38,249 nt of DNA from Dermatophilus congolensis (GCA_030538115.1 JAUNUP010000027.1:1-38249); one strand, 5' to 3'; positions 25,633 through 34,093 are shown, counted from the first letter of the stretch. Notes: generated by a model not told the origin, from the letters alone. Numbers and translations are program-made.

Positions 25633-27111
25633 GTGACCCACGTGAGCCACGAACACGACATCTTGCAAGCCCTGATCGAGAAGACCCCCAGCCAACTGCT
25701 CATAGGCGGTGCCTGGGTCGATGCGGAGAGCGGGGCCACCTTCGAGGTGATCAACCCCGCCACGGGCACAGTCATGTGCACGGTGGCCGAGGCCTCGCCG
25801 GCCGACGGCGTGAAGGCGCTCGACGCCGCCGTCGCCGCTCAGGCCGAGTTCGCGGCGATGCCACCGCGCAAGCGGGCCGACATCCTCATGAAGGCGTTCG
25901 AGCTCATGTACGGGCGCGTGGAAGAGCTGGCCACGCTCATGACCGCCGAGATGGGCAAGCCTCTCGCCGAGGCCCGCGCCGAGGTGACCTACGCAGCCGA
26001 GTTCTTCCGTCACTTCGCGGAGGAGGCCGTGCGTATCGACGGCGGCTACATGACTGCCCCGATGGGCGGCTCCCGCCTGCTCCAGATCAAACAACCAGTC
26101 GGCCCGTGCATCCTCATCACGCCGTGGAACTTCCCGCTTGCCATGGGCACCCGCAAGATCGGGCCCGCGATCGCGGCCGGTTGTACAAGCGTGGTCAAAC
26201 CCGCTCACCAGACACCCCTGACTATGCTCGCCCTCTGCGCGATCCTGCAGGAGGCGGGCCTACCGGCCGGGGTAGTCAACCTCGTCACGACCACCGACCC
26301 CGGCCCGGTGACGGAACCGCTCATTCGCAGCGGCAAGGCTCGCAAGGTCTCCTTCACTGGCTCGACTCGGGTGGGCAAGATCCTGCTCGAACAGTGCGCC
26401 GACAAGGTGCTGCGCACCTCGATGGAGCTCGGCGGTAACGCCCCGTTCCTGGTCTTCGACGATGCCGACCTCGACGAGGCGGTCGCGGGCGCGATGCTCG
26501 CCAAGATGCGAAACATGGGCGAGGCTTGCACCTCCGCTAACCGCATCTACGTGCAGGAGGCGGTCGCCGACGAGTTCGGGCGGCGCCTCTCCGAGGCGAT
26601 GGGTGCGCTCACGGTCGGCGACGGTCTGGAAGCGGGCAGCCAAGTCGGCCCCCTCATCGATGAAGCGGCCCTCGACAAGGTCAGCGAGCTGGTGGCAGAC
26701 GCGGTCGGCAGAGGCGCCACGGTGCTCACCGGCGGCTCTGCCCCTGACGGCCCGGGCTACTTCTTCACGCCGACCGTGCTTGCGAACGTGCCTGTCGACG
26801 CTGCCTTGCGGACGCAGGAGATCTTCGGCCCCGTCGCTCCCATTAGCACGTTCGCCACAGAGGCCGAGGCGCTCGAGCTCGCGAACGCTACCGAGTTCGG
26901 GCTGGTCGCATACGTGTTCACAAATGACCTGCGGCGCGCTCTGCGCATGGCCGAGGGCATCGAATCCGGCATGGTCGGCATCAACCAAGGCCTGGTCTCC
27001 AACCCGGCCGCACCTTTCGGTGGAGTCAAGGAGTCGGGTCTCGGGCACGAGGGAGGCCCGACCGGAATCGATGAGTACCTCGAACTGAAATTCGTCAACG
27101 TGGTGCTCTGA
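25633..27111 (+). CDS. Succinate/glutarate-semialdehyde dehydrogenase-type aldehyde dehydrogenase
   Basis: A 492-residue NAD(P)-dependent aldehyde dehydrogenase of the GabD-like branch. Asn166 is in PWNFPLA, the general base Glu265 is in MELGGN, and the nucleophile Cys299 is in GEACTSANR. The C-terminal string PFGGVKESGLGHEGGPTGIDEYLE is typical of semialdehyde dehydrogenases. Start GTG 25633 is chosen; GTG 25642 is also possible and neither has a strong ribosome site. As last gene of the operon it should oxidise the semialdehyde released by the HpaI-type aldolase (succinate semialdehyde, or glutarate semialdehyde that would then feed the CoA-transferase). Its codon use is like its neighbours. 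Confidence 0.9.
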   Translation: MTHVSHEHDILQALIEKTPSQLLIGGAWVDAESGATFEVINPATGTVMCTVAEASPADGVKALDAAVAAQAEFAAMPPRKRADILMKAFELMYGRVEELATLMTAEMGKPLAEARAEVTYAAEFFRHFAEEAVRIDGGYMTAPMGGSRLLQIKQPVGPCILITPWNFPLAMGTRKIGPAIAAGCTSVVKPAHQTPLTMLALCAILQEAGLPAGVVNLVTTTDPGPVTEPLIRSGKARKVSFTGSTRVGKILLEQCADKVLRTSMELGGNAPFLVFDDADLDEAVAGAMLAKMRNMGEACTSANRIYVQEAVADEFGRRLSEAMGALTVGDGLEAGSQVGPLIDEAALDKVSELVADAVGRGATVLTGGSAPDGPGYFFTPTVLANVPVDAALRTQEIFGPVAPISTFATEAEALELANATEFGLVAYVFTNDLRRALRMAEGIESGMVGINQGLVSNPAAPFGGVKESGLGHEGGPTGIDEYLELKFVNVVL

Positions 27112-27239
27112 GCCCACACCGACCGGCCAGGCGGGGCGCGGGCTTTCGGGTCGTGCGCCTCGCCTGCTGCATTTAGGCTCGAAAAGTACGCATCGTCGCT
27201 GGCTACGGCCGCGCCTCGCCACACGCACAGGAGCCTGCA

Positions 27240-28004
27240 ATGCCCGAACTGTCTGCCGGACGTCGCACCGCACCCTCCGAACTCGTGCTCATCCGCCACG
27301 GTGAGAGCGTCGGCAACGTCGCCGACCGTGTGGCCCGCGAGAAGGACGCGCACCATCTCGAACTCGACTACCGCGACGCCGACACCCCGCTCTCCGACGT
27401 GGGAGAGGAGCAGGCGAGCGCGGTGGGTCGCTGGGCGGCATCGCTGGGCGAGCAGGAGCGTCCGCGGGTGGTGATCAGTTCGCCGTACCGCCGTGCCTTC
27501 CAGACCGCGCAGCTCGCGGTGAAGGAGCTCGGCCTTTCCGATCACATCGTCGTCGACGAGCGGCTCCGCGAGCGCGACCTGGGCCTCTTCGACGGCATGA
27601 CCGGCGCGGGCATCCGCCACAACTATCCGGAGGAAGCGGCCCGCCGCGACGAGGTGGGCAAGTTCTACTACCGGCCCCCGGGCGGCGAGAGCTGGACCGA
27701 CGTCGTCGCCCGTGTGCGCAGCGTGCTCACCGACATCCGCGGCGAGTACGACGAGGAGAAGGTCTGGCTGTTCAGTCACCAGGCGGTGATCATGTCGTTC
27801 CGGTTCGTGCTTGAAGGCCTCGACGAGCCGACGCTGCTCGACATCGACCGGCAGACTCCCATGGGCAACTGCTCGATGACCCGCTACGCGCAGTCCGAGA
27901 AGGGGGCACTCGAGTTGGTGCACTACGCGGACACCTCCGCGGTCGAGTATTCCGATGCCCCCACCACGCACGAGGAGTCCAGCGGCAGCGGGGAACACCA
28001 GTGA
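27240..28004 (+). CDS. Histidine phosphatase family protein
   Basis: A 254-residue phosphoglycerate-mutase-like protein. The RHGE motif is at residues 19-22 (His20 is the phospho-acceptor), ISSPYRRAFQTA carries the conserved Arg, ERLRERDLGLFDG has the acid/base Glu, and FSHQAVI has the second His. AGGAG lies 5-6 nt before ATG 27240. The acidic, Ser/Thr-rich last 25 residues are not part of the domain. Its stop overlaps the next start. Its substrate is unknown; pairing with NAD(P)HX dehydratase hints at nucleotide or phospho-metabolite clean-up. Confidence 0.9.
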   Translation: MPELSAGRRTAPSELVLIRHGESVGNVADRVAREKDAHHLELDYRDADTPLSDVGEEQASAVGRWAASLGEQERPRVVISSPYRRAFQTAQLAVKELGLSDHIVVDERLRERDLGLFDGMTGAGIRHNYPEEAARRDEVGKFYYRPPGGESWTDVVARVRSVLTDIRGEYDEEKVWLFSHQAVIMSFRFVLEGLDEPTLLDIDRQTPMGNCSMTRYAQSEKGALELVHYADTSAVEYSDAPTTHEESSGSGEHQ

Positions 28005-28903
28005 GCGACGAGCCCGCCCGGCACGACGACTCGCGGGTTCTCACCGCAGGTGCGCTGCGCGAGTGGCAGTTGCCCTCGCAGACCGGAGGCAAGGAGAATC
28101 GCGGGCGCCTGCTCGTGGTCGGCGGAAGCCGCTCCATACCGGGCGGCGTCCTGCTCGCCGCCGAGGCTGCCATGCGGGCGGGAGCCGGAAAGCTACAGGT
28201 CGCCACAGTGGAGTCGGCGGCGATGGGGCTAGCGCTGGCGATACCCGAGGGCATGGTCATCGGGCTGCCCGAGACCGCCGGCGGCGACATCGACCCGTCG
28301 GCCGCCGACCGGATCGTCGAGCTCGCCGCCGGGTGCCGCGCGGTGCTGATCGGGCCGGGCATCTCGACCGCCGAGGCCGCCGTGGCGCTGCTCGAGAAGG
28401 TGGTTCCGAGGCTCGAGTGCTCACTCGTCATCGATGCGCTCGGCATGGCGTACCTCACCGAGAACCTCGACGGCGTCCAACATCTCGACGGCAACGCGGT
28501 CCTCTCGCCCAACACCTCCGAACTGGCGCACACGCTCGGGCTCGACCCCGACGAGGTGGAGGACGACCCGCTGCCGCATATCCGCAGGCTCTGCGAGGTC
28601 ACGGGCGCGGTGGTGTCGTCGGGCGCGGAGACGACCTGGATCGCGTGCCCCAGCGGACGCATGTGGCGTGACGAGTCCGGCGGCCCCGGCTTGGGCGCTT
28701 CAGGCTCGGGCGACGTCAAGGCCGGTGTGATCGCCGGACTCGTGGTGCGCGGAGGCGACCCGGCCCAGGCGGCCGCGTGGGCCACCTACGCCCACGGCCG
28801 CGCAGGCGAGCGCCTCGAGGCTCAGGTCGGCTCGGTGGGCTTCCTCGCCCGCGAGCTCATGACCGAGATCCCGCGCGTATTGGACGAACTCGGCTCGCGG
28901 TAG
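28001..28903 (+). CDS. nnrD: ADP/ATP-dependent NAD(P)H-hydrate dehydratase
   Basis: A 300-residue YjeF C-terminal (carbohydrate-kinase-like) domain protein that repairs hydrated NAD(P)H. Visible blocks are GRLLVVGGSRSIPGGVLLAAEAAMRAGAG, VLIGPGIS, VIDALGMAYL, LSPNTSEL and the nucleotide/catalytic loop GASGSGDVKAGVIAG (usually GTGDVLAG). The N-terminal NnrE epimerase domain that many bacteria fuse to it is absent. GTG 28001 overlaps the preceding stop as GTGA, so the two genes are translationally coupled. Confidence 0.93.
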   Translation: MSDEPARHDDSRVLTAGALREWQLPSQTGGKENRGRLLVVGGSRSIPGGVLLAAEAAMRAGAGKLQVATVESAAMGLALAIPEGMVIGLPETAGGDIDPSAADRIVELAAGCRAVLIGPGISTAEAAVALLEKVVPRLECSLVIDALGMAYLTENLDGVQHLDGNAVLSPNTSELAHTLGLDPDEVEDDPLPHIRRLCEVTGAVVSSGAETTWIACPSGRMWRDESGGPGLGASGSGDVKAGVIAGLVVRGGDPAQAAAWATYAHGRAGERLEAQVGSVGFLARELMTEIPRVLDELGSR

Positions 28904-28929
28904 GGCACACGATTCACGCGCCGTTCGCG

Positions 28930-29598
28930 TCACCGGTCGAGGCGTAGCCAGCTCTTCACGTCGATGACCACGTCTTCGACCTCGTCAAGGGCCTTGGTGG
29001 CTTGCTGGGCTTCGCGGATGGCCGGCGGCACCGGGGCCTCGGGTGCCGGTTCTGGTTCGGGAGCGGGCGCCGGTTCGGGTGCGGTCCAGTTGAGCGGTCC
29101 GGCCACCTTGCCCGTCGGTTCAGTGACCGGAGCGGCCGGCCGGGCGCGGTCGGGTGTCATCGGGATGCGGGGGATAGGGCCGGTGATGGCCGAGCGCACA
29201 GCCTCCGCCGGGTCGGTGCCTGCGGGCACGACGACGCGGTACTTTCGCCCCTGCGGCACGGCACTGCTGCGCTTGACAACCTGGCGGTTCACGATCAGGG
29301 GCTGCTCGGTGGCAGTCACGCGGCTGGGGCGGCGCAGGAGAACGATGGGCAGCGCACTCGCCACGACAGCGCACGCCGTGCCGAGCAGGATCAGGCCCTC
29401 CGTGAGCGTATCGACGAACGGCAGCACCGCCAGCGGGCCGATGAGCGCCAGTCCACACAGCAAGGTCGCGACGCCCTCCGCGATGGGGCCGGGCTCGCCG
29501 TCGCCCGAGGTGCGCTTGGCCAGCGCGAACACACCGTGCGCGACGAGCACGAGCACGGCTGCGGCGATGCACACGAGCAGCGGATCGAGGGCGGGCAT
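28930..29598 (-). CDS. Hypothetical membrane protein with Pro/Glu/Ala-rich tail
   Basis: A 222-residue protein I do not recognise. Three hydrophobic segments are visible (about residues 6-26, 42-60 and 66-85), followed by a basic stretch, a VNRQVVKRS segment, and a Pro-Ala-Glu repeat region (about 160-190, APEPAPAPEPEPAPEAP) that is probably extended. It ends with an amphipathic helix (VEDVVIDVKSWLRLDR). ATG 29598 was chosen since AAGGA lies 6 nt upstream; ATG 29631 is the alternative. It converges with nnrD across 26 nt. Confidence 0.72.
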   Translation of the reverse strand: MPALDPLLVCIAAAVLVLVAHGVFALAKRTSGDGEPGPIAEGVATLLCGLALIGPLAVLPFVDTLTEGLILLGTACAVVASALPIVLLRRPSRVTATEQPLIVNRQVVKRSSAVPQGRKYRVVVPAGTDPAEAVRSAITGPIPRIPMTPDRARPAAPVTEPTGKVAGPLNWTAPEPAPAPEPEPAPEAPVPPAIREAQQATKALDEVEDVVIDVKSWLRLDR

Positions 29599-29756
29599 GC
29601 GGTGTCCTTGGGGTCGTTCCAGGCCTTGCACACCTCATCGGCACGCACGCGCAGCACTTGCGCGTTTTATCTCAAGCAACGGCTTACGAATCGGCTACTG
29701 CGGCAGGTGATCGCCTGTCGCATCCGTCGCGGCGAGGCCAATCGCGTGCCCTGTCG

Positions 29757-29762
29757 TAACCT
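29757..29762 (+). promoter_or_regulatory. -10 box of a leaderless gene
   Basis: TAACCT ends 7 nt before ATG 29770, and no ribosome site precedes that ATG. This places transcription start at or next to the start codon. The same hexamer recurs before tRNA-Ser and before the GTG at 36606. Confidence 0.55.
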
Positions 29763-29769
29763 GGGGCGT

Positions 29770-30318
29770 ATGTACGACCTCACGGGCATGACCATCGCCA
29801 TCAACGCCGGCGACACCGGTGACGTGCTCGATTTCTACACACGGGTATTCGGCCGGGGCCCCGACACCGCGCCCATGGACGACTTTCTCGAGTGGCAGGT
29901 CGCACCCGGCACGTGGCTGCAGCTCTCGACCGGGCATGAACGCCCCGGCGCCAACAATGCCCGTGTGCGCCTCGAGGTCGAAGACGTCGAAGAAGCCGTT
30001 GCCCGCATGCGCACGGCCGAGGTGCCCATCGGCGACGTCGTGCGCGTGCCCGACGTGGTCGCGTTCGCCAACTTCTCCGACTACTGGGGCAACGCCCTCG
30101 GCTTCTACCAGCTGCTCACGCCCCGCAAACTGCTCACCCCGGAGGAGCGGGAGGAGCAGGAGCGCGAGCGCGAAGAGCACCTCGCCGCCATCCGCGAGCA
30201 GGCCGACGCCGCCAACGGAGTCGCGGAGGCTGGCACTGCTGCGGGGGATGACCGGTTGCCGAGCGTGCCCGACGACGGCTCCGTCATCGGCGTCACGGGC
30301 CCCACGCGCCGCGCCTGA
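29770..30318 (+). CDS. VOC/glyoxalase-family protein
   Basis: A 182-residue protein with one VOC domain over residues 1-120: MTIAINAGDTGDVLDFYTRVFGRGP, DDFLEWQVAPGTWLQL, VRLEVEDVEEAVARMRTAEVP and FSDYWGNALGFYQLL. The metal-binding positions of glyoxalase I and dioxygenases are not conserved, so a binding or resistance role is as likely as catalysis. A Glu/Arg-rich helix (LTPEEREEQEREREEHLAAIREQA) and a disordered tail follow. The start is leaderless-like. Nothing in the neighbours fixes its function. Confidence 0.8.
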   Translation: MYDLTGMTIAINAGDTGDVLDFYTRVFGRGPDTAPMDDFLEWQVAPGTWLQLSTGHERPGANNARVRLEVEDVEEAVARMRTAEVPIGDVVRVPDVVAFANFSDYWGNALGFYQLLTPRKLLTPEEREEQEREREEHLAAIREQADAANGVAEAGTAAGDDRLPSVPDDGSVIGVTGPTRRA

Positions 30319-30319
30319 A

Positions 30320-31324
30320 TTACAGCGAGCGGCGGTCTCTGCGCTTCTGGCCCTTCACCTCGATGATCGGACCCTTTGAGTGGCGGCCTCTGTCGCCGAT
30401 GACCTCGTGGGGGTTGCCCTTGATCGAGTGCGTGCCGCCGAGGGAGTGGTGCTGCGGCGACGGAGGCTCGACCGGCTTGGATCGCCGCCACCACGGCCCG
30501 GTCGGCTGGACGTCGGCAGGCTTGCTCCGCCCCGAGATCTGACCCGTCCGGCCGTGCTGAACGGGGTCGCCCGTCAACTGATTCGGCTTGCGCGGCTGCG
30601 GTTTCGGCTGCGCCACCTCGTCGTCGGTGCGCTTCCACTCGCCCGGGATGACGAACGAGTCGGTATCGGGTTCGCGGCTGTGCGCCTCGGAGTGGGGCTC
30701 CGCGCCTCCCTTGTAGAGCGGCTCTTCGCGGCCGGCCGACGAGGCCGGAAAGTCGAACGTCATCGGCCTGGTCGGTGTCGGGTCGGCCATCGGGGGGCCG
30801 GGGTTGGCCGGCTTCGCCTTCGGGGGCGCACCGAGCACGTACTCGACAACGGCCCGGTACATCTCGTTCGGATGCGGCATCCGGTCGATGTGGGAGAACG
30901 CCTGGTCCTGACCGGGGGTCTCGAACCGGAACGAGCCGTAACGCAGGATCTGACCCGGGATCGTGCGGTCGTAGTTGACGTCGGTGATCTTCTTGATCGG
31001 CATCATCGCGACCTTGCGGATCACCATGCCGGTGATCTTGAGCAGCCGCTGGTCGGTGACGATGAACCAGGTGCGCTTCCACTCCACCAGACACCACGCG
31101 GTGCGAGCGACGATCGCGAACCACAACCACCAGAACAGGTCGCCCCCCGCCGAGTTGCCGGCCGAGTTCACCCACACCACCAGCGCGAACGAGAGCAGGC
31201 ACGTCACGACGGGCTCTGCCACCGCGATCCAGTGCTTGTTCGACGCGACGACGATCTCCTCCTCGGGCAGGAGAAACGCCTCGGCGCTGCGTAGCGCTCG
31301 ATTGTTCTGCTGCCCCGGAGTCAT
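30320..31324 (-). CDS. PH-domain (bPH2-like) membrane protein with long disordered tail
   Basis: A 334-residue protein. The first 40 residues are polar, then two membrane helices (EPVVTCLLSFALVVWV and LFWWLWFAIVARTAWCLVEW). A bacterial PH domain follows at about 90-170: WFIVTDQRLLKITGMVIRKVAMMPIKKITDVNYDRTIPGQILRYGSFRFETPGQDQ. Residues 180-334 are Pro/Lys-rich and probably disordered. ATG 31324 has no ribosome site; TAGCCT on the minus strand (31337-31332) ends 7 nt before it, a leaderless arrangement. The stop lies 1 nt from that of the convergent VOC gene. The function of the family in actinobacteria is unclear. Confidence 0.85.
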   Translation of the reverse strand: MTPGQQNNRALRSAEAFLLPEEEIVVASNKHWIAVAEPVVTCLLSFALVVWVNSAGNSAGGDLFWWLWFAIVARTAWCLVEWKRTWFIVTDQRLLKITGMVIRKVAMMPIKKITDVNYDRTIPGQILRYGSFRFETPGQDQAFSHIDRMPHPNEMYRAVVEYVLGAPPKAKPANPGPPMADPTPTRPMTFDFPASSAGREEPLYKGGAEPHSEAHSREPDTDSFVIPGEWKRTDDEVAQPKPQPRKPNQLTGDPVQHGRTGQISGRSKPADVQPTGPWWRRSKPVEPPSPQHHSLGGTHSIKGNPHEVIGDRGRHSKGPIIEVKGQKRRDRRSL

Positions 31325-31334
31325 GAAGGTCAGG

Positions 31335-31505
31335 CTATGCGTTGATGATCCGGTCGAAGAAGGTGCCGACCGCACGGAATCCGTTGGCGATGATGTCCCA
31401 GAGCGACCTGACGACATCGGCGGACTCGTTAGGAGACGTGAAGATCGCGTAGATCACGAAAATGATCAGGATCCACAGCAGAGTCTTCCTGAGGTTGAAT
31501 TTCAC
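31335..31505 (-). CDS. Small single-pass membrane protein (56 aa)
   Basis: Reading from GTG 31505 gives a 56-residue peptide: basic start (KFNLRK), one membrane helix (TLLWILIIFVIYAIFTS), and an amphipathic C-terminal helix (ADVVRSLWDIIANGFRAVGTFF). The chosen start has AAGGACGAG a few nt upstream; the longer frame from 31568 begins with non-conserved-looking sequence. It sits 10 nt upstream of the PH-domain gene, and its TAG stop is part of that gene's TAGCCT box. Function unknown. Confidence 0.75.
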   Translation of the reverse strand: MKFNLRKTLLWILIIFVIYAIFTSPNESADVVRSLWDIIANGFRAVGTFFDRIINA

Positions 31506-31683
31506 GTTTCTCGTCCTTGTCCGCTTGTGCGTGACCATGAAGGGGCCGTGCGGCGGCGTCGCTGACACACGAACGGCACCAACCGCATTCTGCTCAATGC
31601 AAACACACGCGTCACGTCGAGACGGTCCGGCGCGCCTGAGTAGGGGGAGTCCCTGGTGTATCCGGGCGTGTCGGATGTATGCA

Positions 31684-32331
31684 TCAGTCGTGCGGCACGA
31701 CTCCGTACAGCCGGTCGCCCGCGTCGCCGAGGCCGGGCACGATGTAGCCGTTCTCGTTCAACTTCTCGTCGATGCCGCCCAACACCACGGTGATGTGCGC
31801 GGCGGAGTCGGCGCAGTGCTTCTCGAGATACTCCAGCCCTTCAGGCGCGGCGATGAGGCAGACGCACGTGATGTCGCGGGCGCCCTTGGCGATGAGAAAG
31901 TCGATCGCCATCACGAGCGTGTGCCCGGTGGCGAGCATCGGGTCGACGACGAAGACCTGCCGGTCGGCGAACGACTTGGGCAGACGGTTGGCGTAGGCGC
32001 TGACTTCGAGGGTCTCCTCGTCGCGGACCATGCCGAGAAAACCGACCTCCGCGGTCGGCAGCAGCCGCACCATGCCCTCGAGCATGCCGAGGCCCGCGCG
32101 CAGGATCGGCACGATCACCGGCTTCGGGTCGGCCAGCCGCACGCCCGTGGTGGGGGCGACGGGGGTCTCGATGGAGAACGGGTCGGTGCGGATGTGCCGC
32201 GTCGCCTCGTATGCGAGCAGCGTGACCAGCTCTTCGGCCAGGCGGCGGAATGTGGGCGAGTCGGTGCGCTTGTCCCGCAGGTACGTCAACTTGTGATTGA
32301 TGAGCGGGTGATCGGCCACATGTACGCGCAT
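31684..32331 (-). CDS. upp: Uracil phosphoribosyltransferase
   Basis: A 215-residue protein that makes UMP from uracil and PRPP (pyrimidine salvage). Clear blocks are [50 protein letters not shown], the PRPP-binding loop [21 protein letters not shown] and the C-terminal [16 protein letters not shown]. There is no ribosome site; TACAGT on the minus strand (32344-32339) ends 7 nt before the ATG, so the mRNA is probably leaderless. Confidence 0.97.
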   Translation of the reverse strand: MRVHVADHPLINHKLTYLRDKRTDSPTFRRLAEELVTLLAYEATRHIRTDPFSIETPVAPTTGVRLADPKPVIVPILRAGLGMLEGMVRLLPTAEVGFLGMVRDEETLEVSAYANRLPKSFADRQVFVVDPMLATGHTLVMAIDFLIAKGARDITCVCLIAAPEGLEYLEKHCADSAAHITVVLGGIDEKLNENGYIVPGLGDAGDRLYGVVPHD

Positions 32332-32467
32332 GAGTGAGACTGTACGGGTGTCGCCAGCAGGTATCCCGTCTGACGCCCAGATGTGTTACGGGTCGTCGGC
32401 CTCCGTCCCCGCATCCGATTCGGAGGCGGGCTCGCACGTGTGCACGGAGGGGGCCGAAGGGTTCGGC

Positions 32468-32941
32468 GTGTCGGCCACGGATGAGGCGTTGGTGCGTGAG
32501 GTGCTCGAAGCCTCGCGGGCGGCCGCGCGGGCGACTTCTGCCGCGGGGAGCGACGTGCCGGTGGCCGCGCTCGTGGTCGACGCCTCCGGTGCCGTGATCG
32601 GGCGAGGCAGCAATCTCCGTGAGGCCGAAGCTGATCCGACCGCGCATGCGGAGGTCGAGGCGCTGCGAGCCGCCGGTCGCGCGCGAGGTGCGTGGCGGCT
32701 CGACGGCTGCACACTCGTCGTGACGCTCGAGCCGTGCGCTATGTGCGCCGGCGCGGCCGTGGCGGCCCGGGTCGACCGCATCGTCTTCGGCGCGTGGGAC
32801 ACGAAGGCCGGCGCCTGCGGCTCGGTCTGGGATCTGCCGCGCGACCCGCGCTCCCTGCACCGCGTGGAGACGGTCGGGGGAGTGCTCGCCGAGCAATGCG
32901 CCGAGGTGCTGCGTGGCTTCTTCGCCCAGCGGCGGGTCTGA
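32468..32941 (+). CDS. tadA: tRNA-specific adenosine deaminase
   Basis: A 157-residue deaminase that converts the wobble adenosine of tRNA-Arg(ACG) to inosine; that tRNA lies at the left edge of this window. The zinc site HAEVE and PCAMC is intact, and VPVAALVVD and DTKAGACGSVWDL are typical. I chose GTG 32468 (GAAGGG 6 nt upstream, family-like start SATDEALVREVLEAS). ATG 32330 would add 46 residues without similarity to the family and would overlap the upp start codon by 2 nt. It is divergent from upp. Confidence 0.92.
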   Translation: MSATDEALVREVLEASRAAARATSAAGSDVPVAALVVDASGAVIGRGSNLREAEADPTAHAEVEALRAAGRARGAWRLDGCTLVVTLEPCAMCAGAAVAARVDRIVFGAWDTKAGACGSVWDLPRDPRSLHRVETVGGVLAEQCAEVLRGFFAQRRV

Positions 32942-32961
32942 GCGCTCTGCGTCCAGCGGAT

Positions 32962-32990
32962 TTCGCCGTCGGTTCCGGGTTCGGTAACCT
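32962..32990 (+). promoter_or_regulatory. Promoter of tRNA-Ser
   Basis: TTCGCC (32962-32967) and TAACCT (32985-32990) are separated by 17 nt. The -10 box ends 7 nt before the mature tRNA 5' end. Confidence 0.5.
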
Positions 32991-32997
32991 AGTCGGC

Positions 32998-33087
32998 GGT
33001 GGCGTGTCCGAGCGGCCGAAGGAGCACGCCTCGAAAGCGTGTGAGGGGGCAACTCCTCCGTGGGTTCAAATCCCACCGCCACCGCCA
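32998..33087 (+). tRNA. tRNA-Ser (anticodon CGA)
   Basis: The acceptor stem GGTGGCG/CGCCACC, a long class II variable arm (GAGGGGGCAACTCCTC region), the T arm GTGGG/TTCAAAT/CCCAC and encoded CCA at 33085-33087 are all visible. The anticodon loop CTCGAAA gives CGA (codon UCG). Confidence 0.95.
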
Positions 33088-33109
33088 CAGTCCGAGCAGG
33101 ACGACGAAG

Positions 33110-33137
33110 AAGCCCCGATTCGCGTCGGGGCTTTTTT
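33110..33137 (+). terminator. Rho-independent terminator of tRNA-Ser
   Basis: AAGCCCCGA (33110-33118) pairs with TCGGGGCTT (33125-33133) and is followed by TTTT. It is a classic intrinsic terminator 22 nt after the tRNA. Confidence 0.88.
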
Positions 33138-33229
33138 GCTGCCCCGCAGGTGGTGGGGTGTTGGGTGGCGCGTCGGGCAGCGCTCATAGAGTGGAGCCGA
33201 ACCGTCGGCCGAATTCGAAGGTGACAGCC

Positions 33230-34090
33230 ATGACCCGTGACGACGCCTCCTCCAAGGTCCCTGACCCGCGCGAACTCGCCGCGGCCGACATCAGGCTCGT
33301 GGTCGCCGACATGGACGGCACGCTGCTCGACGACTCCCATGCCGTGCCGGCCGGGTTCTGGCCCGTGCTCGAGGTGATGCAGGAGCGGGGCATCGCGTTC
33401 GCGCCGGCCAGTGGTCGCCAGAGCGCTACCCTCGCCGGCCTGTTCGACAGTCACCTGCAGGGCATGGCGCTCATCGCCGAGAACGGCTCGTACGTGGTGC
33501 GCGACGGAGCCGAGGTGTCGTCGGCGACCATCGATCGCGAGGTCGTCGTGGGGGTCGTGGAGGCCGTGCGTGCCGCAGTCAACGAAGGCTACGACCTCGG
33601 AGTCGTCGTGTGCGGCAAGCGTTCTGCGTACATCGAGCGCACCGACAAACCCTTCCGCGAGGAGTGCGACAAGTACTACGTGGCTCTCCGTGAAGAGAGT
33701 GACGTGCTCGCTCCCGACGACGACGTGTTGAAGGTCGCGATCTTCGACTTCGGGTCGGCCGTCGAGTCCGTGACGTTGTTCACGCAGTTCGAGCGCCTCG
33801 GGGCGGGGCACCAGGTCGTCGTCTCCGGGCAGCACTGGATCGACATCATGGCCGAGGGCGTCAACAAGGGCGCCGCGGTGCGGGCGCTGCAGGCCGAGAT
33901 GGGCATCACCCGCGACCAGACGGCCGTGTTCGGCGACTACTTCAACGACGCCGAGATGCTCGACGAAGCGCACTGGTCGTTCGCGATGGCCAACGCTCAC
34001 CCCGGCATCAAGGCCCGCGCGAACTACCTGGCTCCCTCCAGCAGTGACGGCGGTGTCGTGACGGTTCTGCAACAGATGCTCGCCGAGTGA
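33230..34090 (+). CDS. Cof-type HAD-superfamily phosphatase
   Basis: A 286-residue HAD hydrolase with a type IIB cap. Motif I is DMDGT (nucleophile Asp27), motif II is PASGR, the motif III Lys is in EGVNKGAAV and motif IV is FGDYFNDAEML. The family dephosphorylates sugar phosphates or flavin/pyridoxal phosphates. The substrate is not readable. GAAGGTGA lies 6 nt before ATG 33230. Its stop is 3 nt from that of the convergent exonuclease-like gene. Confidence 0.92.
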   Translation: MTRDDASSKVPDPRELAAADIRLVVADMDGTLLDDSHAVPAGFWPVLEVMQERGIAFAPASGRQSATLAGLFDSHLQGMALIAENGSYVVRDGAEVSSATIDREVVVGVVEAVRAAVNEGYDLGVVVCGKRSAYIERTDKPFREECDKYYVALREESDVLAPDDDVLKVAIFDFGSAVESVTLFTQFERLGAGHQVVVSGQHWIDIMAEGVNKGAAVRALQAEMGITRDQTAVFGDYFNDAEMLDEAHWSFAMANAHPGIKARANYLAPSSSDGGVVTVLQQMLAE

Positions 34091-34093
34091 GCC

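Noticed and set aside
24283..26208. A 641-codon open frame opposite glutaryl-CoA dehydrogenase and the aldehyde dehydrogenase
   Set aside because: It spans the gap between two well-recognised genes on the other strand and has only biased composition; no domain is visible.
32330..32467. Upstream ATG 32330 as the tadA start
   Set aside because: It would overlap the upp start codon by two bases and add 46 residues not typical of TadA; GTG 32468 has a ribosome site and gives the usual length.
31841..34072. A 743-codon minus-strand frame covering upp, tadA, tRNA-Ser and the HAD gene
   Set aside because: It runs through a tRNA, its terminator and two conserved genes on the other strand, so it cannot be a real gene.
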